Source of the DNA: a virus
Strand: one strand, 5' to 3'
IMG/VR virus record: IMGVR_UViG_3300042343_001539
Coordinates: 43,038 to 107,037 of that record
DNA length: 64,000 nt
The position numbers were made by a program, and so were the translations under genes. The notes beneath the pieces are model-generated. The model was not told where the DNA came from. It saw only the letters and a program-made list of their open reading frames with translations, and made no database searches. Below, one piece after another: positions 38,501 to 44,542 of the stretch (position 1 is the first letter of the stretch; the number at the start of each line of letters is the position of its first letter).

Positions 38501-40770
38501 CGGCTGCTAATATACCATCATTTAGTGGCGATATAACAAATACCGCCGGATCTGTTAATTTAATATTAACCAATACTGGAGTTACGGCGGGAACATATAA
38601 CTCAGTAACCGTTGATAGTAAAGGTCGTGTTGTTGCTGGTACTACTGAATTGATGTTGACTAATACTGGAGTAGTTCCTGGAGTTTATAATAAAGTAACA
38701 GTCGATGCTCAAGGTAGAATTACTGCAGGTACAACTGAATTAACATTAGATGAAACTGGGGTTGTTCCAGGAACTTATAATACGGTAACAGTTGATGCGA
38801 CTGGTCGTATTACGGCGGGCTTATCGGAACCTACATTATCTGATACTGGAGTCGAACCTGGTTCATATACTTCGGTTATGGTTGATGCTAAAGGTCGGGT
38901 AGTAACAGGCTCAAATCCATCTACTTTAATAGAATATGGTATTACCGATGCATTAACGGCAGTTGATACGACATGGGGTATGTTTACTCAAGCTGTTTTA
39001 CCAGAGGAAACTCTAGGTAATTTAGTTATGGGTGGTGGTGTTAGTTCAGTAAATGGTCATATCGGAGCTGTAAATTTAAACAAATCGGATATTGATTTAG
39101 ATAACATTGATAATACATCTGATTTAGCAAAACCAGTTTCTATACCACAACAAGCGGCATTAAACATTAAACAAGATTTATTAGTTAGTGGAACTAATAT
39201 TAAAACCATTAATGGTCAATCGATATTAGGTGATGGTGATATTACTATATCTGGCGGTAGTGGGGGTGGTTCGTATGTTGATCCGATAACTGGAGAAATT
39301 AATGGTTTAGATTTTGGTGTTTTAATTAATAAACCGACTTCATTATCTGGTTACGGTATATTAGATGCAGCACCATTAAGCCACGTAGCTAATACGAATT
39401 TACATTTAACAACTGCCCAAAAAACATTATTAAGTGGTTTAACCGTTTCTGCAACTGAATTAAATTATACCAGCGGATTGAATGCATCGATTACTTCATT
39501 ATTAAATGCGAAACAATCTACGTTAGTTAGTGGGACCAATATTAAAACAATTAATGGTACTTCTATTGTTGGTGTGGGTGATGTATTTATATCCGGTGGA
39601 TTACAAGCAACTCCGATTAAAACATCTAGTTATACTGCTAATTCAAATGATTTAATTCGAATAAATGCAGTTGGATTACCAGTTATAATTACATTACCAG
39701 CTAATCCAGCTGATGGTGCTAGAATCGGCGTTATTGATATCAGTAATTTATTTGCATCAAATCCAGTTTCGGTTGTTGCTACTGGTAGTAAAACAATTGA
39801 AGATGAAACTTCTATATTATTAGATATTAACGGAACTTATGTAACATTTACTTATATTTTAGCGACTCAAAACTGGAAGTTATTAGAATTACCGGTTAAT
39901 GTAATGAGTACTGATGTTACGGTAGTAAATCAAAATACTGGACCATTTACTACAGTTAATGGATTATCTGGTGAAGTAACTATTAGTAGAGTTACATTAG
40001 ATATTAATAACGTGGATAATATAAAACAATTACCGTATGCTCAAGCAATTCAAGTTTCGGGTGATGTTGTTAGTGATTCTACATTATTAAATTCCGGTTC
40101 TTTAGTTTTAACGTTATCCGATTCTGGTGTAAGCGCTGGTACTTATAATACATCTAATAATTCAATAAGACCAATTACTATTGATAGTAAAGGTAGAATT
40201 ACGTCGGTTGGTGATGCGGTAGAATTACAACCTAATTTTGAGGCAATCACTAACAAGCCATATACCTTAGCCGGATACGGAATTGTTGATGGTGATATTA
40301 GTTATAAATTAAAAACCGCGACAACTGAAGTTGATATTAGTTTAGCTGCGGCTCCAACGGTCGATCAAACATTAGTTGCAACTAGTGCTACATCAGCGGT
40401 ATGGATGGATAGAGCTAGAAATATTATACCGACTGATATTAAAACGGCGAATTATGTTGCATCATCATATGATTTAGTTATAGCTGATTCTAGTGTATCA
40501 TCATTTAATATTACATTACCTGCATCGCCCAATAACGGTACGATTGTTGGTGTAATCGATTTAATGAGAACTTTTGCATCACATCCAGTAACTATATTAC
40601 CTGGCAATGGAGCAGATGTAGAAGATGATACATCTGTCATATTAGATGTAAATAATACATATATTACATTTATTTACATTAGTGCGGCTACAACATGGCG
40701 CATTCAAAATATTCCAGTATCGTATGAAGGTTCTGGTGTCGTTTCTGCAATTGATGGGGGTGGGGCATAA
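23578..40770 (+). CDS. Giant repeat tail-fibre protein (5730 aa)
   Basis: One uninterrupted frame of 17.2 kb, started by ATG 23578 behind GGAG (23564-23567). The N-terminal 60 residues match the 504-aa protein. The body is made of nested fibre modules: 'FDGDV.STT..R.TLTLKE', 'NKKGLVIGG', 'A..GY.GLN..GKID..YLPAIT', 'TIAERDAL...GDVAIV...KTFIL', and 'GGVTSVNGNTGAV'. Larger blocks of about 1.6-2.1 kb recur about five times (roughly 28.1-38.0 kb), and short 'KITYDAKGLVTGSS' units recur in tandem at 31.3-32.2 kb. LAHTH motifs near residues 2018, 2555 and 3689 resemble iron-binding HxH sites. The C-terminus ends SAIDGGGA, beside an Mtd_N-type gene. By analogy with T4 gp34/gp37 it should form a long, thin trimeric fibre. 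Confidence 0.93.
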   Translation: MLSAGLQFIGGAVSSNLILPFTNNLASITPERGSIVYNTGVNPGIYIYNGTTWMDVVPVPDGDPSKIISSNTLPAFTGDVRSVAGSATLLLNDILPDLIGDEATYNSVVVNSKGQIIDGYYYTTLTDMGISDADELLLNKEIIDNKGMPDGYAGLDSDAYLLAENFPGFTGDVVSVPGTNILTLKSLNNASNPLVSITGTYNSVIVNNKGLVIGGTKLDLYTKSEVDFLIGSNVYQLDTQLVNIAGTQTPINYKNSKYAILNNTAAASAKKGDIAVVTAVNTTYVRKQITEDILSDWIELPQRDNGLSGVDITSRLTLDLRLTNTSAGLQIINSANPGRRFSLPAPSTVQTGGPLFIFKNKDITNGFKLFTSTGNFLFDVNSDSTVSVYLAGSTDLDWMFVDHSLKGRELSSNKSANTSLVGTNNVSSDTLYPTQKAVKTYVDNKISDNITSIKGTSITTGGNAPELINAGLATLDKNNLLTIEQLPPQAIAKVYSLPATYDKDGQTYTTSTINYLDALYAYASTNNIEYNIGDTLVIDSLKKTFIVQSVGPVHFLDLPVGVTSVNGRIGAVTIDASDVSTGVFDPSLIPNVTSISSVRNHGPITESLVLTKDSENIQLFSTQTDNLNIKLPAVSSMSAVGVKFIIKNTGFVTEKSIDIKNSANTTLYTLAPNQAVTAILVNKDIDDASSWIVAGYAVPDRFAELDRNKKILAAQLPTFTGDVTSDGTDITIKDAPFYNESYTDEFYGYTKVNRQGLITDVKNRLVTISDINQLPELSDDTFDPDIRYSIADTKLVYTWDGSKYVLVDNLYAAHNYIISTLGADKSHIIKPGSKALLATKGDLVHILSEKKTYYLNSPNSSVLANWVELFANLEGVEFAANKNKIDGYAGLDASGKLDLTQIPAFAYTKVESDAKYADKTLLGDRNTAGGYLGLNLDNKIDSAYLPAITTNNIATVTTIAERDALVASIGDMAIVMGSVNKNYILSATEPNVWTELANPTGGVTSINGNTGVISLTLANISGTLPATALPTFTGDILRANGSAELTIAKLNGIVLDSSFNGTTLPSDGAVFTYSVAGGKATWRPLTINNLSGTLSPTALPALIGDVTSIAGTNNLAINKLNGINLDPAFSDSVLPDDGDVFTFSATGAKATWKPLNASSFTTGTLSINILPAFAGDVSSVAGTNELVISKINGIALDTEFNKDNLPIDGSILTYSSSTSKIAWKAFDASIMVTGTLGIGRLPAFTGDVTSTLGTNTLTLSNTGVVAGTYNSVTVDAKGRVTAGSSFETYSKTEADAKYLLKTALGNRDEAGGYVGLNNAKKIDPSFLPAITLNTSYSVTTLEERDALTTTNIGDIAIVTGDINATYILSNASPKTWTLLSNPLSAGSGFNPDSFVLADIKGNLSAEALPAFTGDVTSVAGTNILTLSNTNAIAGTYNNDASAITPFTVDTKGRIVSVGSPVTIKPHFTDIIGMPASLADFGIGDLYTKAQIDTLITNKLEKNADIVAGSGFKITYDTKGLITGSSDLLLADIPALPADKITSGIIDINRLPANLVFKDESGSIPSSLIPSVSLTSTVTPATTADMTSSTASTGTLAIITNDPDPTKNGSYIKADDGSWKQLSVPTGTVASINGKSGNIEKILPEDIAGLFADDLNKTLLTSKLPLFDGDIVSTANNRNILTLKDIPTITENISYTSVKVNSKGIVIGGIIGDNYNKADIDDKFVTKLSLGEKNAIGGYVSLNLSNAIPAEHLPIFDGDVVSTSFARNTLTLKDMPGLVEGASYSSITVNKKGLVIGGSIGTNYSKEEIDTKFLSKSIAGDRNAPDGFAGLNSDGKIDSAYLPSITLNNIKSVTTIAARDALVAKIGDIAIVSGNINKTYILSSLTPKIWNEMLSPTGGVTSVNGNIGAVTLDLSNLPGNLAMENAPVYTTGDVITNVDTHELSLNTIDGLAAGTYSKVTVNNKGLVIAATQLTLADIPDLSWDKIKLNKPTTLAEFGITDVVSASDVRLTDSRTPLAHTHAIADIIDLRSELDSKMIGNPTIIAKTGFKISYDAKGLVTSSSELTLADIPELSADKITSGLIDVNRLPTNVVLMDSNGNLPSNLIPTVSLTGTITVASYAAMIGSTSSAVGTAAIVTSDPDPSKNGTYIKAAGNIWRTLVTPTNTVLSINSKFGHIGKITPDDISGVFADDANKTILPSKLPDFDGDVISSTSSKNTLLLKEIPGLSENVSYSSVRVNSKGLVISGIVGDNYTKTEIDSKFIPKTALGERNIAGGYAGLNPSNTIDADQLPAFEGDVISSASHKNVLTLKEVPGLIENINYASVKVNSKGIVIGGIVGENYTKDEIDSKFLLKSVSGDKNAAGGFVGLNSSLKIDPAYLPAITLNSIKAVTTIAERDLLSVRVGDVAIVAGSVNKTFILADTSPKTWIEMLNPVGGVASVNGNTGAVVLDLSNLSGTLSIDKLPAFTTGDVITNSTTKELELKTIGGLIAGTYSKVTINNKGLVTNASQLSASDIPDLSWDKIINKPTTLAEFGVGDVVLTTDVRLNNAREPLAHTHTISNILGLQDTLDNVLSKNIDITPNTATKVTYDNKGLITGSESLAAADIPNLDISKITGLQDTLTLLQTSSSTGLAKNADIVAGVGTKISYDIKGLVTGSSNLTATDIPTLPINKISGLQLAFDDKVTKNANIPAGSGFKITYDAKGLVTGSSNLTSLDIPLLSINQVDGLQASLDTKLTKPSQITAGSGTKITFNADGLVTSGTAMTDADLPNLAISKITGLQSALDNKLTKNVNVIAGTGVKITYDAKGLVTGSSILTSTDIPTLPSTKISGLQNILDSVMYANVPITSGTAAKITYDEKGLVTAGTSLIASDIPDLNISQITGLQDALSGGATADLLNTAIDALKDNVAAEGDTLKKLYDLIVASFKEITVADTAARDAFDVKTLPTNLFVSDDGDGHWALYKATSTGIGATFIKLSDPDLLNSSIGFNPENVINKSADTTLGGLTPDDIKYPTQKAVKAYVDTTITTSNIDVNQLPTSVVLLDGTGKIPNSLLPPVSLTGSTITPASYTAMVATTATTGTLAIVTADSDPTKNGSYIKLADGSWQKLSVTSSSVNSINGKTGNITKILPEDIAGVFADDANKTLLSSKLPIFDGDVISTTGARSTLTLKEIESITENVAYSSVILNKKGLVIGGTIGASTDAYTKVESDGKYVTILALGSKNANNGYAGLSATGLLDNSVLPVFDGDVISTTNAKTTLTLKDIETITENVAYSSVILNKKGLVVGGTIGASTDAYTKVESDGKYVLKTVVGVRNTSGGFAGLDANGVLNNEQLPLFDGDVINSSESRNILVLKDMVGLATGTSFTSVTVNSKGLVIGGTIGEVYTRADAEAAFISKIEAGDKNAPSGYLGLNSSGKIEANFLPLFTGDVVSSANARNVLTLPEIDGLVEGIKYSSITVNKKGLVVGGTRGEVYSKDEADLAFASKLVLGDRNAADGFIGLNSNGKIDPAYLPAITLNSVQTVTTIAERDALSVRVGDVAIVVGNINKTFILSSIDPITWIEMVNPLGGVTSVNGNTGDINLSLSNLPGVISHEKLPAYTSGDVITNTTTNNLELATINGLVAGSYSKVTINEKGLVTATSQLTLADIPNLSWDKITLNKPTTLAEFGIIDVVSSNDPRFTDARAPLAHTHIIDDITGLQSALDGKLIGNTAIVAGTGFKISYDAKGLVTSSSDLTLADIPELSASKITTGVIDVNRLPTNVVLTDANGNLPSNLIPAISLTNTITPASYAAMSSATATTGTLAIVTDDADLTKNGSYIKLADGSWKKMTVPSNTVASINGKTGNIEKILPEDIAGVFDIDANKTLLSSKLPIFDGDVISTTESRNTLTLKEISGLTENVAYSSVILNKKGLVIGGIVGENYTKAESDAKYLAKNDLTGDFVTSINGKKGTITKIEADDIAGVFNSDSNKTLLVSKLPIFDGDVISTTDSRNTLTLKEISGLTANVSYSSVILNKKGLVVGGIVGENYSKSETNDKFLSLAISGNRNAPSGFVGLNTAGKIEPSYLPAITLNNIKTVTTLEDRDALFVALNDVVIVSSLSKTFILTSNTPKTWNELLSPAGGVSSVNGNTGAVTVDLSNIPGTLPLDKLPTYTLGDVITNTTTKELELKTLSNLTPGQYTKVSVNNKGLIVSASQLTATDIPNISWNKITLDKPTTLAGFGIAEQYATLINNKIPYDLLNRDVIEGDALPAIGEANKIYVNKTTNTTHRWDGAAFVQIGGGGGSANNLTGVLNLSLIPDLSINKITGLQTALDGKLSKNAAISAGTGIKVTYDTNGLIVSSSGLLASDIPDLNASKITAGIIDINRLPTNIVLTDESGKLPASLIPSVTLTNTVTPATTADMTSSTADTGTLAIITNDPDPTKNGSYIKMDDGSWTQVTTPTDTVASINGKTGIISKILPEDIAGVFEPDANKTLLTSKLPLFDGDVVSTTNSRNTLTLKEISGLIDNATYTSIRVNKKGLVIGGTIGEVYSKTDTDAKFVTNISLGSKNTAGGYAGLSVNGTIELNQLPIFNGDVISTANARGTLSLKEIGGLTENVNYSSVRINKKGLVIGGTIGENYSKTDTDAKFVTKLSLGSKNTAGGYVGLNLNSKIDLTYLPSMTTNNVIPVATLDDRDALSANIGDVAIVAAVNKTFILADTAPMTWMEMLNPTGGVTSVNGNMGAVTIDLSNIPGTLSASKLPAYTTGDVITNTETGELVLSPITGLTAGAYAKVVINEKGLVIGSSALTAADIPDLSWDKITTGKPSTAADFGLTDIISTSRLPIDDNGIDKLVTVGSDGKINSLLLPSLAISDTYTFFASTATKDDIIAVGSSALNAQQGDIAIVGGDAKATYILTSNTPNILTDWVQLQTPEGGVISINGQKGTLILDYAAIDNASTNIVTAGSYNKVTVNTKGRITAVNNESYAVLTNNLLAAANIPSFSGDITNTAGSVNLILTNTGVTAGTYNSVTVDSKGRVVAGTTELMLTNTGVVPGVYNKVTVDAQGRITAGTTELTLDETGVVPGTYNTVTVDATGRITAGLSEPTLSDTGVEPGSYTSVMVDAKGRVVTGSNPSTLIEYGITDALTAVDTTWGMFTQAVLPEETLGNLVMGGGVSSVNGHIGAVNLNKSDIDLDNIDNTSDLAKPVSIPQQAALNIKQDLLVSGTNIKTINGQSILGDGDITISGGSGGGSYVDPITGEINGLDFGVLINKPTSLSGYGILDAAPLSHVANTNLHLTTAQKTLLSGLTVSATELNYTSGLNASITSLLNAKQSTLVSGTNIKTINGTSIVGVGDVFISGGLQATPIKTSSYTANSNDLIRINAVGLPVIITLPANPADGARIGVIDISNLFASNPVSVVATGSKTIEDETSILLDINGTYVTFTYILATQNWKLLELPVNVMSTDVTVVNQNTGPFTTVNGLSGEVTISRVTLDINNVDNIKQLPYAQAIQVSGDVVSDSTLLNSGSLVLTLSDSGVSAGTYNTSNNSIRPITIDSKGRITSVGDAVELQPNFEAITNKPYTLAGYGIVDGDISYKLKTATTEVDISLAAAPTVDQTLVATSATSAVWMDRARNIIPTDIKTANYVASSYDLVIADSSVSSFNITLPASPNNGTIVGVIDLMRTFASHPVTILPGNGADVEDDTSVILDVNNTYITFIYISAATTWRIQNIPVSYEGSGVVSAIDGGGA
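28090..38000 (+). repeat. Long-period internal repeats of the giant fibre gene
   Basis: Super-modules begin near 28090, 29715, 32650, 34730 and 36540. Each has the order 'TYD.KGL', 'NRLP.N', 'NGSYIK..DGSW', 'SINGK.G', 'FDGDV', 'NKKGLV', 'TIAERD', 'SVNGN.GAV' and 'SWDKI'. Stretches of DNA are near-identical, for instance around 'aacaaaaaaggtttagtaat'. Boundaries are approximate because they were judged from recurring protein motifs by eye. Confidence 0.75.
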
Positions 40771-40771
40771 T

Positions 40772-41335
40772 ATGTCAGTTTTAATACAGTTTAGAAGAGA
40801 TGCTGCAGCGAATTGGACTGCAGCAAATCCAACATTAGCTCAAGGTGAAGTTGGTATTGAATTGGGTACGAATAATATGAAAATTGGGGATGGTATTGCA
40901 GCGTGGAATGTTCTACCGTATGCATTTAATTTACCAGTATTTCCTACATTCCCTACATTCCCGGCTAGTGGGTTGGTCGGAATTTCGGAAACTCAAACCA
41001 TAACTAATAAAACATTAACGACTATTGCATTATATGAAACGAAAGTAGCATTGCCAGCTAATAATATTAATTTAGCTACTGGTAATTATTTTACAAAAAC
41101 TATATCGGGAGCGACAACTTTTACGGTTAGTAACACCCCAGCTAGTGGTTTAGTTGGTGAATTTATTTTAGATTTAACTAATGGTGGTAGCTCTACTATT
41201 ACTTGGTGGGGCGTTAAATGGGTAAGTGGAACTGCTCCAACATTAACAACGTCAGGTAGAGATGTTTTAGGCTTTTTTACTCATGATAATGGTTCTACTT
41301 GGACCGGTTTAGTAATCGGTAAGGATATTAAATGA
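40772..41335 (+). CDS. Fibre protein with Mtd_N-type domain (187 aa)
   Basis: ATG 40772 comes one base after the stop of the giant fibre; an in-frame codon at 40682 lies inside that gene and is not used. Residues 3-50 (IQFRRDAAANWTAANPTLAQ, then GEVGIELGT and KIGDG..AWNVLPY) match the N-terminal domain of the major tropism determinant family, found at the head of many phage fibres. VGISETQTITNKTLTT follows. Residues about 110-187 are the beta-rich C-terminal domain (LTNGGSSTITWWGVKWVSG, DNGSTWTGLVIGKDIK) known from myovirus fibres. The end overlaps the next gene by ATGA. It is probably a small fibre-tip or adaptor subunit working with the giant fibre. Confidence 0.85.
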   Translation: MSVLIQFRRDAAANWTAANPTLAQGEVGIELGTNNMKIGDGIAAWNVLPYAFNLPVFPTFPTFPASGLVGISETQTITNKTLTTIALYETKVALPANNINLATGNYFTKTISGATTFTVSNTPASGLVGEFILDLTNGGSSTITWWGVKWVSGTAPTLTTSGRDVLGFFTHDNGSTWTGLVIGKDIK

Positions 41336-43956
41336 GTGTTCGGAAAATAATACAGGGGGCTGGGGCGATATCGACTCCTGCTGCACCAGCGCCATTATAT
41401 GTTGATGATGTTTTTTCGACTTATTTATACACCGGTGCTGCAGCATCACAAACCATCAATAATGGTATCAATTTAACTGGAATTTCTGCCGGTGGTACTA
41501 TATTACATATAACTGGGAATACCCTTTTCGACTCAGCACCAAATGCAAATAAACTAAACGTATTCGGTAACGTAGCAGTTAATACAACAACTAAAATGTT
41601 TGGTACCGGCTCATTATCGTTTGATGGGGCTGGAGACTATATAACTTCAGATTACAATAGTTCATTAAATGTAGGTAGTGGTAATTTTACTTTAGAATTT
41701 TGGATGTATATTAATGTTCTCCCAACAGCATGGAAGCGCGTTTTTTCGATTATGAATCCGGCTATCGCCGTCGCGGCAGATGAAGGTATCATTATTGAAA
41801 TATCTAATACGAATAAACTAGCGGTGGTGATTACTAGCGGTTCGACTGCTTATAATATAACCGACCCGACAATAGCTACTGCGACTACGTGGACCCATTG
41901 GGCTATGGTCAAATCAGGAACCACAATGACGTTATATCGGGGTGGAGTATCGGTCGGGTCAGTTACTATACCAGCCAATACTTCAGTAAATTTTAACTCA
42001 GCATTTCGGATGTATTTGGGCCGATGGCCAGGTGATACAGCCAGAGATTTTAATGGATATATTGATGATTTAAGGTTGGTCGTCGGAACTGCGAAATATA
42101 CTGGTAATTTTACACCTCCAGTAACAGCATTACCATTAGATTCATTAGCTTCTGGTGGTGGATTGGTATGGGTAAAGGCTAGAACTGTTGGTGGTGATAA
42201 CTTATTAGTCGATAATATACGAGGGGCAAATAACGTATTGATAAGTTCATCGACTGGTGCTGAGATTGCAAACTACGCATCAATTACTTCATTAACCACT
42301 AGTGGATTTACATTAGATAGTACTAACAATAGTAATTATAATGGGAATATTCTTCCTTATGTTTCGTGGTCTTTCCGCAAAGCACCTAAGTTTTTTGATA
42401 CGGTTACGTATACTGGAGATGGAACTACTGGTAGACTAATTAGCCATTCACTCGGGATTAATCCCGGTATGATTATTATTAAAAGCACATCGACTACGGG
42501 AGATTGGCTTGTAGCTCACCGGTCTTACGGCGGACTTTCGGGAGAGGTAGCCGGCTATAACTTAACACTTAATACGAATGTGGGTGGAGGTAGTTGGCTT
42601 ATCAGTAATACCGGGATCCCAGCGTCACCTAGCACCGTATTCAAAGTAGATAATCTAGGTGCAAATAACACTGGAACAACCTACGTAGCCTACCTATTTG
42701 CGCACGATACATCTAGCACTGGGTTAATACAGTGCGGATCTTATACTACTGACGCTAGCGGTATAGCATCGGTTAATTTAGGTTGGGAACCGCAATTTTT
42801 AATTTCTAAATCTGCTACTGGGACATCAAATTGGTGGATTGGTGATATAATGCGAGGTATGACGGCAGATAAATCAACCACATACTTATCAGCAAACACA
42901 TCCAACGCTGAAGCGACGAGTACGCTGTACGGCGTTACAAGTTCCGGGTTTAATGCGGCAGCTCAAAATGCATCACAAACATATATGTTCGTAGCTATCC
43001 GTAGATCAACCAAACCACCAACTAGTGGTAATAATGTTTTTAGTGCTCAGTCTTATACTGGAACTAGTACCGCTAGATCATTTACTGGTATTGGGTTTTC
43101 GCCGGATATGATATATTATAGAGATAAGGCATTAGACTGGGGTTCTGGTGTAGGTGATCGATTACGTGGGAGCACTAATTTAAGTTTTGAAAATGATGGT
43201 GCTGAGTATTCATCGAATACAACATATACATCATTCGATATTGATGGATTTAGTATTGGAACTGGATTAAATGCATTTTTTAATTGGGGTTCTCATATAG
43301 GATCTGGATGTAATTTTAAACGGGCTACTGGTTTTTTTGATATAGTGTGTTATACCGGAACTGGTACTGGAGTGAATCAATTACACAACTTAGGTGTTAT
43401 ACCCGAATTATGTATATTTAAAACGAGGAGTGTAGTTGGTGATTGGGTCGTTTTAATTCGGAAATCCGACGGTAATTATATATACGGTAGTACGTTGGTT
43501 GCTGATAAATTTGCTTTAAATTCAGTAAATCCATTAACTTTTACATCCAGTGCGTCGGGACTCGGATTAACAGCATCAAACTTTACTACATTATCGCTAT
43601 ATAATACTTTAAACGCCAAATACATTGCGTATTTTTTCTCATCTTTAGCTGGTATTAGTAAAGTTGGTTCGTATTTAGGTAACGGTTCAACTCAAACTAT
43701 TAATTGTGGTTTTGCTGCTGGTGCTCGATTTATTATTATAAAATGCGCTAGTTCCGCAGGCGATTGGTACTCTTGGGATTATAGTAGAGGTATTATTGGA
43801 GCGAATGATCCGCATATGTCATTAAATTCTACGGCTGCCGAAATCACGACTGATGATTCAATCGACCCGGATAATTCCGGATTTATAGTAAACCAAGTCG
43901 CTGCGACTAATATTAATGTTACTTCAGCGACTTACGTTTATTTAGCTATATCATAG
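41332..43956 (+). CDS. LamG plus DUF7483-like fibre protein (874 aa)
   Basis: Residues about 80-260 are a LamG/concanavalin-like lectin domain (SLSFDGAGDYITSDYNS, FTLEFWMYI, GYIDDLRLVVGTAKYTG). From about 350 to the end are five related repeats of about 105 residues, near 353, 463, 567, 667 and 775. Each has a 'Y.G.G......H.LG..P.MIIIK.....DW....R' pattern that I place in the DUF7483 group of phage structural proteins. Lectin-like domains suggest binding to host surface sugars. It starts in an ATGA overlap with the Mtd_N-type gene, so the two are translationally coupled. It ends seven bases before the tail-chaperone-like gene. Codon use in 42400-43000 is less AT-rich than its neighbours. Confidence 0.83.
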   Translation: MSVRKIIQGAGAISTPAAPAPLYVDDVFSTYLYTGAAASQTINNGINLTGISAGGTILHITGNTLFDSAPNANKLNVFGNVAVNTTTKMFGTGSLSFDGAGDYITSDYNSSLNVGSGNFTLEFWMYINVLPTAWKRVFSIMNPAIAVAADEGIIIEISNTNKLAVVITSGSTAYNITDPTIATATTWTHWAMVKSGTTMTLYRGGVSVGSVTIPANTSVNFNSAFRMYLGRWPGDTARDFNGYIDDLRLVVGTAKYTGNFTPPVTALPLDSLASGGGLVWVKARTVGGDNLLVDNIRGANNVLISSSTGAEIANYASITSLTTSGFTLDSTNNSNYNGNILPYVSWSFRKAPKFFDTVTYTGDGTTGRLISHSLGINPGMIIIKSTSTTGDWLVAHRSYGGLSGEVAGYNLTLNTNVGGGSWLISNTGIPASPSTVFKVDNLGANNTGTTYVAYLFAHDTSSTGLIQCGSYTTDASGIASVNLGWEPQFLISKSATGTSNWWIGDIMRGMTADKSTTYLSANTSNAEATSTLYGVTSSGFNAAAQNASQTYMFVAIRRSTKPPTSGNNVFSAQSYTGTSTARSFTGIGFSPDMIYYRDKALDWGSGVGDRLRGSTNLSFENDGAEYSSNTTYTSFDIDGFSIGTGLNAFFNWGSHIGSGCNFKRATGFFDIVCYTGTGTGVNQLHNLGVIPELCIFKTRSVVGDWVVLIRKSDGNYIYGSTLVADKFALNSVNPLTFTSSASGLGLTASNFTTLSLYNTLNAKYIAYFFSSLAGISKVGSYLGNGSTQTINCGFAAGARFIIIKCASSAGDWYSWDYSRGIIGANDPHMSLNSTAAEITTDDSIDPDNSGFIVNQVAATNINVTSATYVYLAIS

Positions 43957-43963
43957 GATAAAT

Positions 43964-44449
43964 ATGGAAATTTTATTAAAAGATACAAACCAAATCGTTA
44001 CGGATATTGAATTTCGCAATATGTATCCGAATACCAGTTTCCCCCAAGTTTTAGTGCCTGATATTCTTGATGATTTTAATGCAGTTACTATTATGGAAGG
44101 GGCTCCGGTTACTCCGACCTCACCATATGAATATAGCCAACGGCAAGGTATCGAAGAAATTAACGGTAAATGGTTTACTAAATATGTATTGGGGCCTATA
44201 TTTACAGATAATGAATATCAAACGGCGGACGAACAGTTAATCGCATATAAAACTAAAATTGATAATGACTGGGCAGCCCAAGTCCGAGCTAATCGTGATA
44301 GATTATTAAAAGATTCAGATTGGACGCAAATCGCTGACGTCCCGGTCTATAAAACAGCTTGGGCTAATTACAGACAAGAATTGCGAGATATTACATTACA
44401 GGAATCTTTTCCTTTTGATATTATTTGGCCAGAAAAACCAACATCTTAA
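43964..44449 (+). CDS. Tail-fibre assembly chaperone-like protein (161 aa)
   Basis: The C-terminal half (RANRDRLLKDSDWTQIADVP, YKTAWANYRQELRDI, then FPFDIIWPEKP) matches the phage tail assembly chaperone pattern (Phage_tail_APC type), found next to fibre genes. The N-terminal half is acidic and includes FPQVLVPDILDDF and an 'EINGKWFTKY' segment also common in this family. Such proteins usually help a neighbouring fibre fold or trimerise, or are part of a tail complex. It follows the LamG fibre gene by seven bases and precedes the 1507-aa repeat gene, so one of these may be its partner. Confidence 0.82.
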   Translation: MEILLKDTNQIVTDIEFRNMYPNTSFPQVLVPDILDDFNAVTIMEGAPVTPTSPYEYSQRQGIEEINGKWFTKYVLGPIFTDNEYQTADEQLIAYKTKIDNDWAAQVRANRDRLLKDSDWTQIADVPVYKTAWANYRQELRDITLQESFPFDIIWPEKPTS

Positions 44450-44454
44450 TCCCC

Positions 44455-44462
44455 AATAAATA
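44455..44462 (+). promoter_or_regulatory. Late promoter of the Asp-box gene
   Basis: AATAAATA, just after the chaperone-like gene stop and 80 bases before ATG 44543. Confidence 0.5.
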
Positions 44463-44542
44463 GTACTATTGAGATTCAACAGAGAAAAATTAAAAATGTT
44501 CGCACAATTAAATGTATTAGTTAAGTTGAAGGAAGTAAATTA

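Noticed and set aside
40682-40771. Upstream start extending the Mtd_N-type gene into the giant fibre gene
   Set aside because: The Mtd_N pattern begins right after ATG 40772, and the extra 30 codons are the giant fibre's coding sequence in another frame.
43957-43964. GATAAATA as a late promoter
   Set aside because: It overlaps the ATG of the chaperone-like gene, so a transcript from it would miss that start; likely chance, or at most serving the gene at 44543.
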